Source: Quatrionicoccus australiensis
GTDB lineage: Bacteria > Pseudomonadota > Gammaproteobacteria > Burkholderiales > Rhodocyclaceae
NCBI RefSeq assembly: GCF_020510525.1
Contig: NZ_CP075188.1
Location: forward strand, 1,550,001 to 1,614,000
Direction: 5' to 3'
Length of the DNA stretch: 64,000 nucleotides
Shown here: positions 10,123 through 18,589 of the stretch, in pieces
Layout: every line of letters begins with the position of its first letter
Numbering within the stretch: the first letter of the stretch is position 1
Position numbers and translations under genes: made by a program
The notes under the pieces: model-generated
Database searches by the model: none
Told to the model about the DNA's origin: nothing
What the model saw: the letters and a program-made list of their open reading frames with translations, nothing else

Positions 10123-10632
10123 TCAGGAACGGCGGCGGAAAAGCGGTTGCGGCTGGCTGGTCGAGGCCTGGTAGGCATCGCCGAAGCTGGAAAAGCCCTT
10201 GTTGACGGCGTGCACCGCATTCTTGCCATCCTTCAGTGCGTAGCTGTCGAAGCCGACGCGCTGCATGAAGAAAAGCTGGTCGTGCAGCACGTCGCCGACG
10301 GCGCGCAATTCGCCCTGGTAGGCATAGCGCTGGCGCAGCAGGCTGGCCGTGGAATAGCCGCGGCCATCGACGAACTTGGGGAAATTGACGGCGATCACGA
10401 TGAAATATTCGAGGTCGCCGGCCACGTCTTCAACGCGCTCGTCGGGCTGGATGAGCAGGCCGATGCGCTTGCAGGTCGAGATGATCTCGGTCTTGCGCGC
10501 CTGCCAGACGGGCAGCGGGAAAATGATGTCGCCGGCGGGCAGGGCAACCGTTTCCGGCGTTTCGCCCTCGGCCAATTCAAGCGTTTTCCAGGTGTCGACC
10601 GCTACGGCCTTGTCTTTGATCAGTTGGGCCAT
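10123..10632 (-). CDS. DUF934 sulfite-reductase-associated protein
   Basis: A 169-residue protein of the DUF934 family, recognisable by the core RIGLLIQPDERVEDVAGDL, the segment FPKFVDGRGYSTASLLR and RVGFDSYAL. The family is encoded between sulfite/nitrite-type hemoprotein reductases and cysH in many proteobacteria. It is thought to be an accessory or small subunit for electron delivery in sulfite reduction, but no reaction has been assigned here from sequence. Its start codon overlaps the stop of the reductase gene by one base (TAATG), indicating translational coupling. Confidence 0.9.
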   Translation of the reverse strand: MAQLIKDKAVAVDTWKTLELAEGETPETVALPAGDIIFPLPVWQARKTEIISTCKRIGLLIQPDERVEDVAGDLEYFIVIAVNFPKFVDGRGYSTASLLRQRYAYQGELRAVGDVLHDQLFFMQRVGFDSYALKDGKNAVHAVNKGFSSFGDAYQASTSQPQPLFRRRS

Positions 10633-12305
10633 TATGCGGTCTCCTTGTCTGCTGCCTTGGCTTTGCCGTGGGCGCGGCCTTCATATACGCGGTTCTTGAA
10701 CGGGTCGATGCCGATGCGATCGAAGGTGTCGAGGAAGCGCTCCTCGTCGCTACGCTGCTCCAGATACACCGAGATGATCTTCTCGACGACGTCCGGCATC
10801 TCGTTCGCGGCAAACGACGGGCCGATCACCTTGCCTAGCCTGGCCTGGTAGCCCTGGCGGCCGCCCAGCGTGACCTGGTAGAACTCGTCGTTGTTCTTGT
10901 CGACACCGAGCACGCCGATGTGGCCGACGTGATGGTGGCCGCAGGCATTCATGCAGCCGGAAATGTTGAGGTCGATTTCGCCGATATCGAACAGGTAGTC
11001 GAGATTGTCGAAACGGGCCTGGATGGCGGTGGCGATGGGAATCGACTTGGCATTGGCGAGGTCGCAGAAATCGCCGCCCGGGCAGCAGATCATGCTGGTC
11101 AGCAGACCGATGTTGGGCGTCGCCAGGCCGTTTTCTTTGGCTATCTGCCAGACGGCGTAGAGATCGGCTTGTTTGACGTCGGCGAGGATGATGTTCTGCT
11201 CGTGGCTGATGCGCAGTTCGCCGAAGCTGTATTGGTCGGCGAGGTCGGCAACGACTTCCATCTGGTCGGAAGTGATGTCGCCCGGCGCCACGCCGTGCGC
11301 CTTGAGCGACAACGTGACGGCGGTGTAGCCGGCAACCTTGTGCGGCTGCCTGCAGCGGTCGACCCAGCGGCGGAAGGCTTTTTCCTCGGGCAATACGGTG
11401 TCGCCCGGGCTTTCGTAGGCCGGTGCGGTGAAATGCGCAGCAATGCGGTCGTACTCGGACTGCGTGATGGTGGCCGGGCCGCCCTTGCCGTGCGCCCATT
11501 CCTCTTCGACCAGCTTGGCGAAGGCTTCGACGCCAAGTGCCTGGACGAGAATCTTGATACGCGCCTTGTAGGCGTTGTCGCGGCGGCCGGCGCGGTTATA
11601 GACGCGCAGGATGGCTTCGCAGTAGGTCAGGATGTCCTGCCAGGGCAGGAAGTCGCGCACGACCTCGCCGCGGATCGGGGTACGGCCGAGACCGCCGCCG
11701 ACGATTACGGTGAAGCCGACCTGGCCATCGACGACCTTGAGATGCAGGCCGATGTCGTGGAACCAGGTCACGGCGCGATCTTGCTCGGTGCCGGAAATGG
11801 CGATCTTGAACTTGCGCGGCAGGAAGGCGAATTCCGGATGGAAGGTCGTCCACTGGCGCAGGATCTCGGCGAGCGGGCGCGTGTCGATGATTTCGTCGGC
11901 AGCGACGCCGGCGAACTGGTCGGTGGTGATGTTGCGCAGGCAGTTGCCGGAAGTCTGGATGGCGTGCATCTCGACTTCGGCCAGTTCGGCTAGGATGTCA
12001 GGCACGTCCTCGATCTTCGGCCAGTTCAACTGCAGATTGTGGCGGGTCGTGAAGTGGCCGTAGCCGCGGTCGTACTTGCGCGCGACATGAGCCATGCGGC
12101 GCAGCTGGGCCGAATTGAGCATGCCGTAGGGCACGGCGATGCGGAACATCGGCGCATGGCGCTGGATGTAGAGGCCGTTTTGCAGGCGCAGCGGACGGAA
12201 CTCGTCGTCGGCCAGTTCGCCGGCCTGCCAGCGGCTGACCTGGTCACGGAATTGCTCGACCCGCTCGTTGATCAGCTGGCGGTCGATGGCATCGTATTTG
12301 TACAT
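10632..12305 (-). CDS. cysI: Siroheme nitrite/sulfite reductase, CysI-like hemoprotein
   Basis: A 557-residue siroheme/[4Fe-4S] reductase opening MYKYDAIDRQLINERVEQFR. Cluster-binding cysteines occur in CCPGGDFC (about residue 405) and SGCMNACGHH (about 452). An N-terminal ferredoxin-like half has TRHNLQLNWPKIEDVP and FRNITTDQ-like motifs. In this context, with DUF934 and cysH downstream and cysB divergent, it should reduce sulfite to sulfide. The family also contains assimilatory nitrite reductases, so substrate is inferred from neighbours. It sits in one minus-strand transcript with the TauE-like exporter upstream (gap about 10 bp). Confidence 0.92.
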   Translation of the reverse strand: MYKYDAIDRQLINERVEQFRDQVSRWQAGELADDEFRPLRLQNGLYIQRHAPMFRIAVPYGMLNSAQLRRMAHVARKYDRGYGHFTTRHNLQLNWPKIEDVPDILAELAEVEMHAIQTSGNCLRNITTDQFAGVAADEIIDTRPLAEILRQWTTFHPEFAFLPRKFKIAISGTEQDRAVTWFHDIGLHLKVVDGQVGFTVIVGGGLGRTPIRGEVVRDFLPWQDILTYCEAILRVYNRAGRRDNAYKARIKILVQALGVEAFAKLVEEEWAHGKGGPATITQSEYDRIAAHFTAPAYESPGDTVLPEEKAFRRWVDRCRQPHKVAGYTAVTLSLKAHGVAPGDITSDQMEVVADLADQYSFGELRISHEQNIILADVKQADLYAVWQIAKENGLATPNIGLLTSMICCPGGDFCDLANAKSIPIATAIQARFDNLDYLFDIGEIDLNISGCMNACGHHHVGHIGVLGVDKNNDEFYQVTLGGRQGYQARLGKVIGPSFAANEMPDVVEKIISVYLEQRSDEERFLDTFDRIGIDPFKNRVYEGRAHGKAKAADKETA

Positions 12306-12314
12306 GAAAATTCC

Positions 12315-13091
12315 TTAAGCAACGATCAGCTTGCCGCCGATGACCACGAGCATGGTGGCCAGCAGGCGACGCAAAATATGTTCCGGGACCTTGGTCGAAA
12401 CCTGGGTGCCCAGCCAGATACCCGGCAGCGAACCGAGCAGCAGGCTGCCGAGCAAGGACCAGTCGACCCCGCCCATGGTCCAGTGGCCGAGGCCGGCGAC
12501 CAGGGTCAGCGGCACGGCATGGGCAACATCCGATCCGACAATCCTGATCGGCGAAAGTTTGGGGTAGAGGAAGTAAAGGGCGGCGACGCCAAGGGCGCCG
12601 GCGCCGACGGAAGAAATGGTGACCAGCACGCCGAGAATGGCGCCGACGGCCACTGTGATCTTGCCCAGGCAGCATTTGCGCAGGGCCGATTCTTCGTGCT
12701 GGCTGGCATATTCGCGCAGCTTGCGGCCGAACAGGATGGCGATGGCGGTCAGCACCAGCGCGAAGCCGAGGCCATTCGAGATGATCTGGCCGAGCACGTT
12801 GCTGCCCTTGGGCAACTGCGAGAGGACGATGATGGTGAGGGCTGCGGCCGGGATGCTGCCCAGCGCCAGGCGGCCGGTGATAGCCCAGTCGATGTGACCC
12901 TTCCTGCCGTGCGCGACGGTGCCGCCGGCCTTGGTCAGCGCCGCGTAGAGCAGGTCGGTGCCGACCGCCGTCGCCGGATGTACGCCAAACAGCAGCACGA
13001 GCAGCGGCGTCATCAGCGAGCCGCCGCCAACGCCGGTCAGACCGACAATGGCACCAACGGCAAAGCCGGAAAGGGTGTAGAGATAATCCAT
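12315..13091 (-). CDS. TauE/SafE-family sulfite/sulfonate exporter
   Basis: About 258 residues, strongly hydrophobic, with about eight predicted membrane helices and the family signature GAIVGLTGVGGGSLMTPLL near the N terminus. A second family motif, GAILGVLVTISSVGAGAL, lies in the middle. TauE/SafE proteins move sulfur-containing anions across the inner membrane. As the first gene of the sulfate-assimilation transcript it could export excess sulfite or bring in a sulfur anion. The ATG at 13089-13091 (MDYLYTLSG) is chosen by family alignment. An upstream ATG at 13100 and a TTG at 13124 are in frame but give atypical extensions. Confidence 0.85.
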   Translation of the reverse strand: MDYLYTLSGFAVGAIVGLTGVGGGSLMTPLLVLLFGVHPATAVGTDLLYAALTKAGGTVAHGRKGHIDWAITGRLALGSIPAAALTIIVLSQLPKGSNVLGQIISNGLGFALVLTAIAILFGRKLREYASQHEESALRKCCLGKITVAVGAILGVLVTISSVGAGALGVAALYFLYPKLSPIRIVGSDVAHAVPLTLVAGLGHWTMGGVDWSLLGSLLLGSLPGIWLGTQVSTKVPEHILRRLLATMLVVIGGKLIVA

Positions 13092-13203
13092 GGCGCGCAT
13101 CGTAGCAGTGGCGATTTGAAACAAAAAGAATATTGAGTTAGATTGGTATAGCTAAAGGTTATTAAGAACGCGAGGATCCAGGATTGAGCTGTTAGCAACA
13201 GTG

Positions 13204-13238
13204 CTCGATCCTCGATCCTCGATCCTCGATCCTCAATC
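13204..13238. repeat. Tandem heptamer repeat upstream of cysB
   Basis: Four perfect copies of CTCGATC are followed by a variant CTCAATC. They end five bases before the cysB start codon. Complementary sequence GAGGATC...GGATTGAG lies at 13172-13188, so the array can also fold into a long hairpin in the cysB leader. No other function is evident. Confidence 0.85.
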
Positions 13239-13243
13239 CAGAA

Positions 13244-14185
13244 ATGAAACTTCAACAACTACGTTACATCGTCGAAATCCAGCGTCAGGGACTCAATGTC
13301 TCGGAGGCGGCGGAGTCGCTCTATACCTCCCAGCCCGGCATTTCCAAACAGGTCAAGCTGCTTGAGGACGAACTGGGGATTTCCATTTTCGAGCGCAGCG
13401 GCAAGCGCTTTACCGGTATCACCGAGCCTGGCAAATCAGTACTGGCGATTGCCGAGCGCATCTTGCGCGAAGCCGAAAACCTCAAGCGGGCGAGCGCCGA
13501 ATTCGCCAGCGGTGAAACCGGCCGTCTGGTTCTCGGTGCGACGCACACCCAGGCGCGCTATGCGCTGCCGGTCGTGGTGCGCGATTTCGTCGCCAAGCAT
13601 CCGACCGTCAAGCTCGAGATGCACCAGGGCAGCCCGACCCAGATCGCCGAATGGGTGGTCAATGGCGAAGTCGATATCGGCATCGCGACCGAGTCGCTCG
13701 ACCAGTATCCGCAACTCGTCACGTTGCCGGTGCGCCAGTGGAGCCATTGCGTGATTGCCCCCGAAGGGCACCCGATCCTGGCGACGCAACCTTTGTCGCT
13801 CAACGAACTGGTGCGCTGGCCGCTGGTCACCTATGACTCGGCCTTTACCGGCCGTTCCCGTATCAATCGTGCTTTCGAGCGGGTCGGGACGCAGCCCAAC
13901 ATCGTGCTCACCGCTCTCGATGCCGACGTGATCAAGACCTATGTCAGCCTTGGCCTCGGGCTTGGCATCATTTCCGGGCTGGCTTTCGACGCCCAGCGCG
14001 ATACCGGTCTGGTGGCAATGGATGCGGCGCATCTGTTCGAGTCGAACACGACACGGCTGGCGCTGCGTCGCGGCACGTATTTGCGGCGTTACGACTACGA
14101 TCTGATTGCCGGATTTGCGCCGCATCTTTCCCGGCATGTGGTCGAAATGGCCATGCTGGGCGGCGGTGCGGAATATCAATTATGA
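13244..14185 (+). CDS. cysB: LysR-type cysteine regulon activator CysB
   Basis: A 313-residue LysR-family regulator with MKLQQLRYIVEIQRQGLNVS at the N terminus and a winged helix-turn-helix ending QPGISKQVKLLEDELG (residues about 1-60). It is collinear with CysB/Cbl proteins through the inducer-binding domain (THTQARYALP near 105, SHCVIAPEGHP near 168). CysB activates sulfate-assimilation genes in response to N-acetylserine. It is divergent from the tauE-cysI-DUF934-cysH transcript, the expected arrangement for direct control. The start lies 5 bp after a heptamer repeat, with no clear Shine-Dalgarno. Confidence 0.95.
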   Translation: MKLQQLRYIVEIQRQGLNVSEAAESLYTSQPGISKQVKLLEDELGISIFERSGKRFTGITEPGKSVLAIAERILREAENLKRASAEFASGETGRLVLGATHTQARYALPVVVRDFVAKHPTVKLEMHQGSPTQIAEWVVNGEVDIGIATESLDQYPQLVTLPVRQWSHCVIAPEGHPILATQPLSLNELVRWPLVTYDSAFTGRSRINRAFERVGTQPNIVLTALDADVIKTYVSLGLGLGIISGLAFDAQRDTGLVAMDAAHLFESNTTRLALRRGTYLRRYDYDLIAGFAPHLSRHVVEMAMLGGGAEYQL

Positions 14186-14251
14186 CTTTTGTCGTATTTG
14201 CCGGGTTTCGTTGAGGGGTTAAGCTGTAACGGCCAACCAGGAGCCGTCAGC

Positions 14252-15097
14252 ATGAATGCCGTAACCGAAGAGAAAGCGTTGTTGAGTTTGTTGCAGGGCG
14301 TCGACTTTCCGCCTTGCCCTGCCGTTTTGCTGGCCGTTGATGCCGAACTGAAAAAGGAAACGCCGGATCAACGGGAAATCGCGCGTCACATCAGCACGGA
14401 TGTCGCTCTCTCCGGTTGTCTGATGCAGGTTGCCAATTCGCCGGCCTTTTCGACGGGGCGACCGCTCAACTCCATTACCCAGGCGCTGCAAATACTGGGG
14501 ACGCAGCAGGTATTCAATCTGCTGGTAACCCAGTTGCTGAAAGTGGCCTTGTCCGGTGCGCCGGATGTGTCGCTGGATCGTTTCTGGGACTCTTCAGCCC
14601 AGACCGCCCGTCTTGCAGCCGAGTTGGCGCGCCGTCTGCGTTGCGTGCGGCCTGATGTTGCCTACACCTTCGGACTTTTCCACGATTGCGGCATTCCGCT
14701 GTTGATGAAGCGCTTTCCGCAGGCCAGGGCCGCACTGGCCGAGGCCAACGTGGCAGATGAGCAGAGTTTCACCGAGGTCGAAGAGCGTCATCTCGGCACC
14801 AATCATGCTGTGGTCGGTTATTTCCTGGCGCGCCGCTGGCATTTGCCGTCATTCGTTGCCGAAGGCATCCTGCATCATCACGACTATCGTTTGCTGGCCG
14901 AGCCGGGGCGTGTTTCCGAGGACGTAAAACGTCTGATTTCGATTGTCGTGCTCGCCGAACACATCATCCGCCTGCAGGCGGGTGACCATGGCGAACAGGA
15001 GTGGCACAAGGCAGCTTCGGTCGCCTGTGAAAGCTTGGGCTTGTCGCTGGCGGCGATTGATGACCTGATCGAGGATATGTGCGAGTGGCTGGCCTAG
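14252..15097 (+). CDS. HDOD-domain signalling protein
   Basis: About 281 residues made almost entirely of an HDOD domain, an HD-related output domain lacking full hydrolase motifs. Recognisable features are PPCPAVLLAVDAEL, ISTDVALSGCLMQVANSPAF, LNSITQALQILGTQQVFNLL and FHDCGIPLLMKRFP. HDOD proteins act in bacterial signalling and regulation, often as scaffolds, without a defined reaction. The ATG at 14252 is preferred over an upstream in-frame TTG at 14189 because AGGAG lies 8 bp before it. A second HDOD gene lies convergently just downstream. Confidence 0.88.
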   Translation: MNAVTEEKALLSLLQGVDFPPCPAVLLAVDAELKKETPDQREIARHISTDVALSGCLMQVANSPAFSTGRPLNSITQALQILGTQQVFNLLVTQLLKVALSGAPDVSLDRFWDSSAQTARLAAELARRLRCVRPDVAYTFGLFHDCGIPLLMKRFPQARAALAEANVADEQSFTEVEERHLGTNHAVVGYFLARRWHLPSFVAEGILHHHDYRLLAEPGRVSEDVKRLISIVVLAEHIIRLQAGDHGEQEWHKAASVACESLGLSLAAIDDLIEDMCEWLA

Positions 15098-15106
15098 CCA
15101 GCCTTT
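15087..15106. terminator. Possible hairpin between convergent HDOD genes
   Basis: GGCTGGC at 15087-15093 and GCCAGCC at 15097-15103 form a 7-bp stem around the stop codon of the upstream gene, followed only by TTT. It could slow or end transcription between the two convergent genes, but the T run is short. Confidence 0.35.
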
Positions 15107-15162
15107 GCAGCTGTTTGGCCTAAGCGTCGGCGCAGTATCCGTACTGGTTTATCCAGGCTTGG

Positions 15163-16482
15163 CTATTCCCAGTGTTCGGTCACTTCGCTGGCCCAGGCGG
15201 TGGCGCCGAGCAGGGCGCTGTTGATGCTTTTCGGGCTGATTCCGGCGTCGACCGCTGCATCCTGCAGTTGTGCCGGATCATGGCTCTCGCTTGCTTCGGC
15301 CACGGCGAGCAGCGCCGCGTAAGGGCCGCTCCGCTCGAGCAGGGCCTGGCTGATTTCCTGGGCAAGCGGCAGTTCTTCGATGATTTCGTGCAAGGGCTGT
15401 TGCAGCAGACGCTCCAGGCAGGAAAAAATTCCGGTCAGGAAAAGCGGGTCTGGCGGCAGCGGCGGCGAAGTCAGCATTGCCAGGTCTTCCATCAGCTTGC
15501 CGCGGGTCAGGGCACTTTCGACCAGCATCCAGTCCGCGAAATTGGCCTCGTTGACCGAAAAGAGCAGGATGGCCAGCCAGCGCGTCAGACGCTGCCGGCC
15601 GAGCATGATCAAGGCCTGGCTGATCGAATCGATGCGGTGGTTGAGGCCGATCACCGGTGAATTCAGGTAACGCAGGATGCGGAAGGTCAATACCGGGTCA
15701 TGCTTCATGGCGGCAGCAATTTCCGGCGTTTCCGCTTCACCCTGGACCAGGCGCAGCAGGTTCAGAAGGTGAATCTTGTGCGGGTCAACCTGGCGTATTC
15801 CCGGTCTGGCCGGGGCGGTGGCGGCAAAGTTGCCGTGGAAGAAATTGAAATGCCATTGCTGGCAGAGTCTGTGTTCGTCCAGGCTGTCGATGTTGGCGGC
15901 AAACAGATGTACCGGCGGTTGTTTCTCGCTGGCCCGGAAGGCCACGGAAATGTCGCGGACATTGCCGGCATCGCTGCCGGCCACATCAATGACACCGTAG
16001 TCGGCCAGGGGGGCGACGTGGCTGAAGGCCGGGTGGCCGGGGCGATGGCTCAGCCCGATGCCGATGCCGCGCTGGCGCAGTTGCGCAAGCTTGTCGCGCA
16101 GTGTTGCCGTATCGGTGTCGCGATTCGAGAGATGCAGCAACAGCACCAGGTTTTCGCCGGGCAGGCGGTCGACCGTTGCTTGCCGCAGCGTGATCGAGGA
16201 GAGCGGTACGAAGGCCGGCAGGGTATTCCAGGCGGCATTGCTGGCCAGCAAGGTGTTGAGCAGCAGGTCGTCGATCAGGTGCTGGACGTCGTCCGGCCCA
16301 TTGGCCAGCAGGGCTGACCGGTAAAGACGGAAGAGGTGGCCGGCCAGACGGTTCTGCCGGTCAAAAACGGCCTCCCGGCAGAGTAGGCCGGTTTTTCCCT
16401 GGTCGTAGAGAATGTCGTTCTGAAGCTGGTTCTCGGCCAGCGCGCCGGCGTCACCGGCAAAGATTTTTTTCAAGCTGAACAA
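15163..16482 (-). CDS. HDOD protein with degenerate EAL-like N-terminal domain (YuxH type)
   Basis: About 439 residues. Residues about 25-240 resemble the EAL half of YuxH-type proteins (CREAVFDRQNRLAGHLF, HLFAANIDSLDEH, HFNFFHGNF) but lack the catalytic EAL glutamate and metal ligands. Residues about 230-430 form an HDOD domain (HLLNLLRLVQGEAETPEIAA, LRYLNSPVIG, SISQALIMLGRQRLTRWL). It probably acts as a c-di-GMP-related or scaffold protein without phosphodiesterase activity. The start is uncertain: a TTG at 16480-16482 follows GGGGA at 5 bp spacing, while an in-frame TTG at 16494 would add four residues. Confidence 0.8.
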   Translation of the reverse strand: MFSLKKIFAGDAGALAENQLQNDILYDQGKTGLLCREAVFDRQNRLAGHLFRLYRSALLANGPDDVQHLIDDLLLNTLLASNAAWNTLPAFVPLSSITLRQATVDRLPGENLVLLLHLSNRDTDTATLRDKLAQLRQRGIGIGLSHRPGHPAFSHVAPLADYGVIDVAGSDAGNVRDISVAFRASEKQPPVHLFAANIDSLDEHRLCQQWHFNFFHGNFAATAPARPGIRQVDPHKIHLLNLLRLVQGEAETPEIAAAMKHDPVLTFRILRYLNSPVIGLNHRIDSISQALIMLGRQRLTRWLAILLFSVNEANFADWMLVESALTRGKLMEDLAMLTSPPLPPDPLFLTGIFSCLERLLQQPLHEIIEELPLAQEISQALLERSGPYAALLAVAEASESHDPAQLQDAAVDAGISPKSINSALLGATAWASEVTEHWE

Positions 16483-16495
16483 CCCGTTCCCCAAA

Positions 16496-16523
16496 CAAAA
16501 ATGCCCGCTTGCAAGCGGGCATT
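16496..16523 (-). terminator. Rho-independent terminator of the parvulin gene
   Basis: The palindrome ATGCCCGCTTGCAAGCGGGC plus AT (16501-16522) is followed on the minus strand by TTTTTG. It ends the parvulin transcript just before the YuxH-like gene begins. Confidence 0.85.
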
Positions 16524-16543
16524 ATCGCATGGGGCAGGCGAGC

Positions 16544-17335
16544 TCAGTCGACTTTGGCCTTTTCGCGCAGGTCCCTGACCAGCTGTTCGATCTGGCGGTT
16601 GGTGACGCGTTGTTGCAGTTGCGGCTTGACCTGTTCGAACGGCGGCGGGGTCAGCGAACGCGAGTCGTCGAGCTGGATGACGTGGTAGCCGAAATCGGAC
16701 TTGACCGGTGCCTTGGTGTATTCACCCTTCTTCAGCTTGGTCATCGCTTCGGCAAACGGCTTGACGTAGGAGCTCGGCGTGCTCCAGTCGAGTTCGCCAC
16801 CCTTGTCCTTGGAGCCCGGATCCTTCGACTGCTTGGCCAGTTCGGAGAACTTTTCGCCCTTGTCGAGCTTGGCGATGATCGCCTTGGCATCATCTTCCTT
16901 GTCGACCAGCACGTGGCGGACCTTGTATTCGGTATTGCCGAGAGTGGCCTTGATGCCGTCGTATTCGGCCTTGAGCTGGGCATCGGTGACCGGATGGGCG
17001 CGCGAGTAATCGGAGAGGAAGGCACGGATCAGCACGGCCTGGCGGGCAAGATCAACCTGGCCCTGGACTTCGCTCTTCTTGTCGAGGCCCTTTTTCTTTG
17101 CTTCCTGGGCGATGACTTCGCGGCGGACCAGTTCTTCCTTGACCGCATTTTTCAGTTCGGGCGAGTCGGGAGCGCCCTGGGCCTTTTGCTCGGCCAGGAA
17201 GGCATCAAAGACTGCTTGCGAAACGGCGACGCCGTTAACCGTCGCTACGGGCTTGCCCTTTTCTGCAGCCAGTACCGGCGCCGAAACGATGGCGCCAGCA
17301 ACGAGCAGGGCAGCCAGACGGGAAAGTTTGAGCAT
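16544..17335 (-). CDS. Secreted parvulin-type peptidyl-prolyl isomerase
   Basis: A 263-residue periplasmic foldase. It has a signal peptide (MLKLSRLAALLVAGAIVSAP, cleavage after VLA), a SurA-like N-terminal helical region (about 30-130) and a PpiC/rotamase domain (about 135-235). The domain motifs are YKVRHVLVDKEDDAKAIIAK, FSELAKQSKDPGSKDKGGEL, and DFGYHVIQLDDSR. It should assist folding of exported proteins. The ATG at 17333-17335 is preferred because AAGGA is 8 bp upstream; an ATG at 17344 overlaps that Shine-Dalgarno. It is followed by its own terminator and shares direction with bolA, yciI and yciB. Confidence 0.92.
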   Translation of the reverse strand: MLKLSRLAALLVAGAIVSAPVLAAEKGKPVATVNGVAVSQAVFDAFLAEQKAQGAPDSPELKNAVKEELVRREVIAQEAKKKGLDKKSEVQGQVDLARQAVLIRAFLSDYSRAHPVTDAQLKAEYDGIKATLGNTEYKVRHVLVDKEDDAKAIIAKLDKGEKFSELAKQSKDPGSKDKGGELDWSTPSSYVKPFAEAMTKLKKGEYTKAPVKSDFGYHVIQLDDSRSLTPPPFEQVKPQLQQRVTNRQIEQLVRDLREKAKVD

Positions 17336-17370
17336 GTAATTCATCCTTGGGGTGGGGGAAAACCAGAAAA

Positions 17371-17631
17371 TTATACTTCGCCGGGCGCGCGGGCGTTGAT
17401 GGCCAAAGCATGTATTTTGCCGCGCATCAGGTCGCCGACCGCGTCATAAACCAGGCGGTGGCGGGCGACCGTGGTCTTGCCGGCAAACACCGGGGCGACG
17501 ATGTCCAGAACGAAGTGGCCGCCATCCCTGGCGCCGGCATGGCCGGCGTGACGGTGCGACTCGTCTTCGATGGCAATCGATTCCGCCTGCAATACGGCGA
17601 GGCGTTCGCGCAGCAGTTCAAGCGTACTCAC
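17371..17631 (-). CDS. BolA-family protein
   Basis: An 86-residue BolA/IbaG-like protein with [20 protein letters not shown], the conserved histidine-rich [2Fe-2S]/glutaredoxin-binding segment, and [17 protein letters not shown]. BolA proteins bind glutaredoxins and act in iron-sulfur trafficking or transcription. The start overlaps the yciI-like stop by 4 bp. Confidence 0.92.
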   Translation of the reverse strand: MSTLELLRERLAVLQAESIAIEDESHRHAGHAGARDGGHFVLDIVAPVFAGKTTVARHRLVYDAVGDLMRGKIHALAINARAPGEV

Positions 17632-17930
17632 GCCGGCAGCGCTTTCTTGAACGGTTTGACGACGACTTTTTCATAGACGCCGGCGGCGATGTAAGGGTCG
17701 GCGTCGGCCCAGGCTTGCGCGGCGGCAAGCGAAGCGAATTCGGCAATGATGATGCTGCCCGAGAAACCGGCCGGGCCGGGATCGGGCGAATCGATGGCCG
17801 GACAGGGGCCGGCCAGGATCAGGCGGGCTTCGGCCTGCAGAGCCTGCAGGCGCTCAAGATGGGCGGGGCGGGCGGCCAGGCGTTGTTCGAGCGAGCCGGC
17901 GCGGTCTTCACCGATGATGACGTAGAGCAT
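17628..17930 (-). CDS. YciI-family protein
   Basis: A 100-residue YciI-like protein, [20 protein letters not shown], with the family's R-x-x-H-L-x-x-L region ([11 protein letters not shown]) and the ending [30 protein letters not shown]. Such proteins have a ferredoxin-like fold with a His-Asp pair; no substrate is known. It overlaps its neighbours by 1 and 4 bp, placing yciB, yciI and bolA in one operon. Confidence 0.9.
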   Translation of the reverse strand: MLYVIIGEDRAGSLEQRLAARPAHLERLQALQAEARLILAGPCPAIDSPDPGPAGFSGSIIIAEFASLAAAQAWADADPYIAAGVYEKVVVKPFKKALPA

Positions 17931-18538
17931 TATTTTTCTTCCTGCACGTATTTCGACAGCAGCAGACCTTGCCCGACGATGAAGACGAACAACAGGCCCA
18001 TGCCGCCGAACAGTTTGAAATTGACCCAGGTATCGGTCGTGAAATTGAAGGCAATGAACAGGTTGAGGCAGCCCATGAACAGGAAGAAGGCCACCCAGGA
18101 AAGGCTGAGCCGGTTCCAGACGGATTCGGGGAGCGTCAGCTGTTCACCGAGCATGGCCTTGATCGCGTTCTTTTTCAGGATGAAGGACGAGAAGCCGATG
18201 CTGCCGGCGAACACCCAGTACAGGATGGTCGGCTTCCACTTGATGAAGGCTTCGTTCTGGAAGATCAGGGTCAGGCTGCCGAAGACGCTGACCAGCGCGA
18301 GGCTGACCCAGAGCATCTTGTCCACCTTGCCGTGGCGCAGTCGCACCCAGATGATCTGGGCGACGGTCGCGGCAATGACGACGATGGTGGCGAGCAAAAT
18401 CGGCGCCTGCTTGAGGTCGACCGTTGCCGAACCGAGCAGGGAGGCAACCCAGCTTGCCGCCAGCTCCGGACTTTTCTCGGAGTACTTGAAGGCGACAAAG
18501 AAGAGGATGACGGGGAAGAGGTCAAAAAGCAGTTTCAT
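17930..18538 (-). CDS. yciB: Inner-membrane septation protein A (YciB/IspZ)
   Basis: A 202-residue protein with about five membrane helices and the family opening [20 protein letters not shown]. It also contains [18 protein letters not shown] and [20 protein letters not shown]. YciB/IspZ is an inner-membrane protein linked to cell-envelope maintenance and septation. It leads the yciB-yciI-bolA transcript and is divergent, with a 51-bp gap, from the HD-GYP regulator. Confidence 0.93.
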   Translation of the reverse strand: MKLLFDLFPVILFFVAFKYSEKSPELAASWVASLLGSATVDLKQAPILLATIVVIAATVAQIIWVRLRHGKVDKMLWVSLALVSVFGSLTLIFQNEAFIKWKPTILYWVFAGSIGFSSFILKKNAIKAMLGEQLTLPESVWNRLSLSWVAFFLFMGCLNLFIAFNFTTDTWVNFKLFGGMGLLFVFIVGQGLLLSKYVQEEK

Positions 18539-18589
18539 GGCGGCGCATTATATACTCCGAAAACAACCCGTCCGTATCCGAGAGCGCTT

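Noticed and set aside
9406..10851. 481-residue plus-strand frame across cysH and DUF934
   Set aside because: It is the antisense shadow of two well-supported genes and shows no protein motifs.
13204..13238. Possible CRISPR-like direct repeats
   Set aside because: Units are only 7 bp and contiguous with no spacers, and no cas genes are present.
17969..18589. N-terminal extension of the HD-GYP regulator
   Set aside because: The extra 200 residues are antisense to yciB and acidic low-complexity; the receiver domain starts cleanly at 18590.
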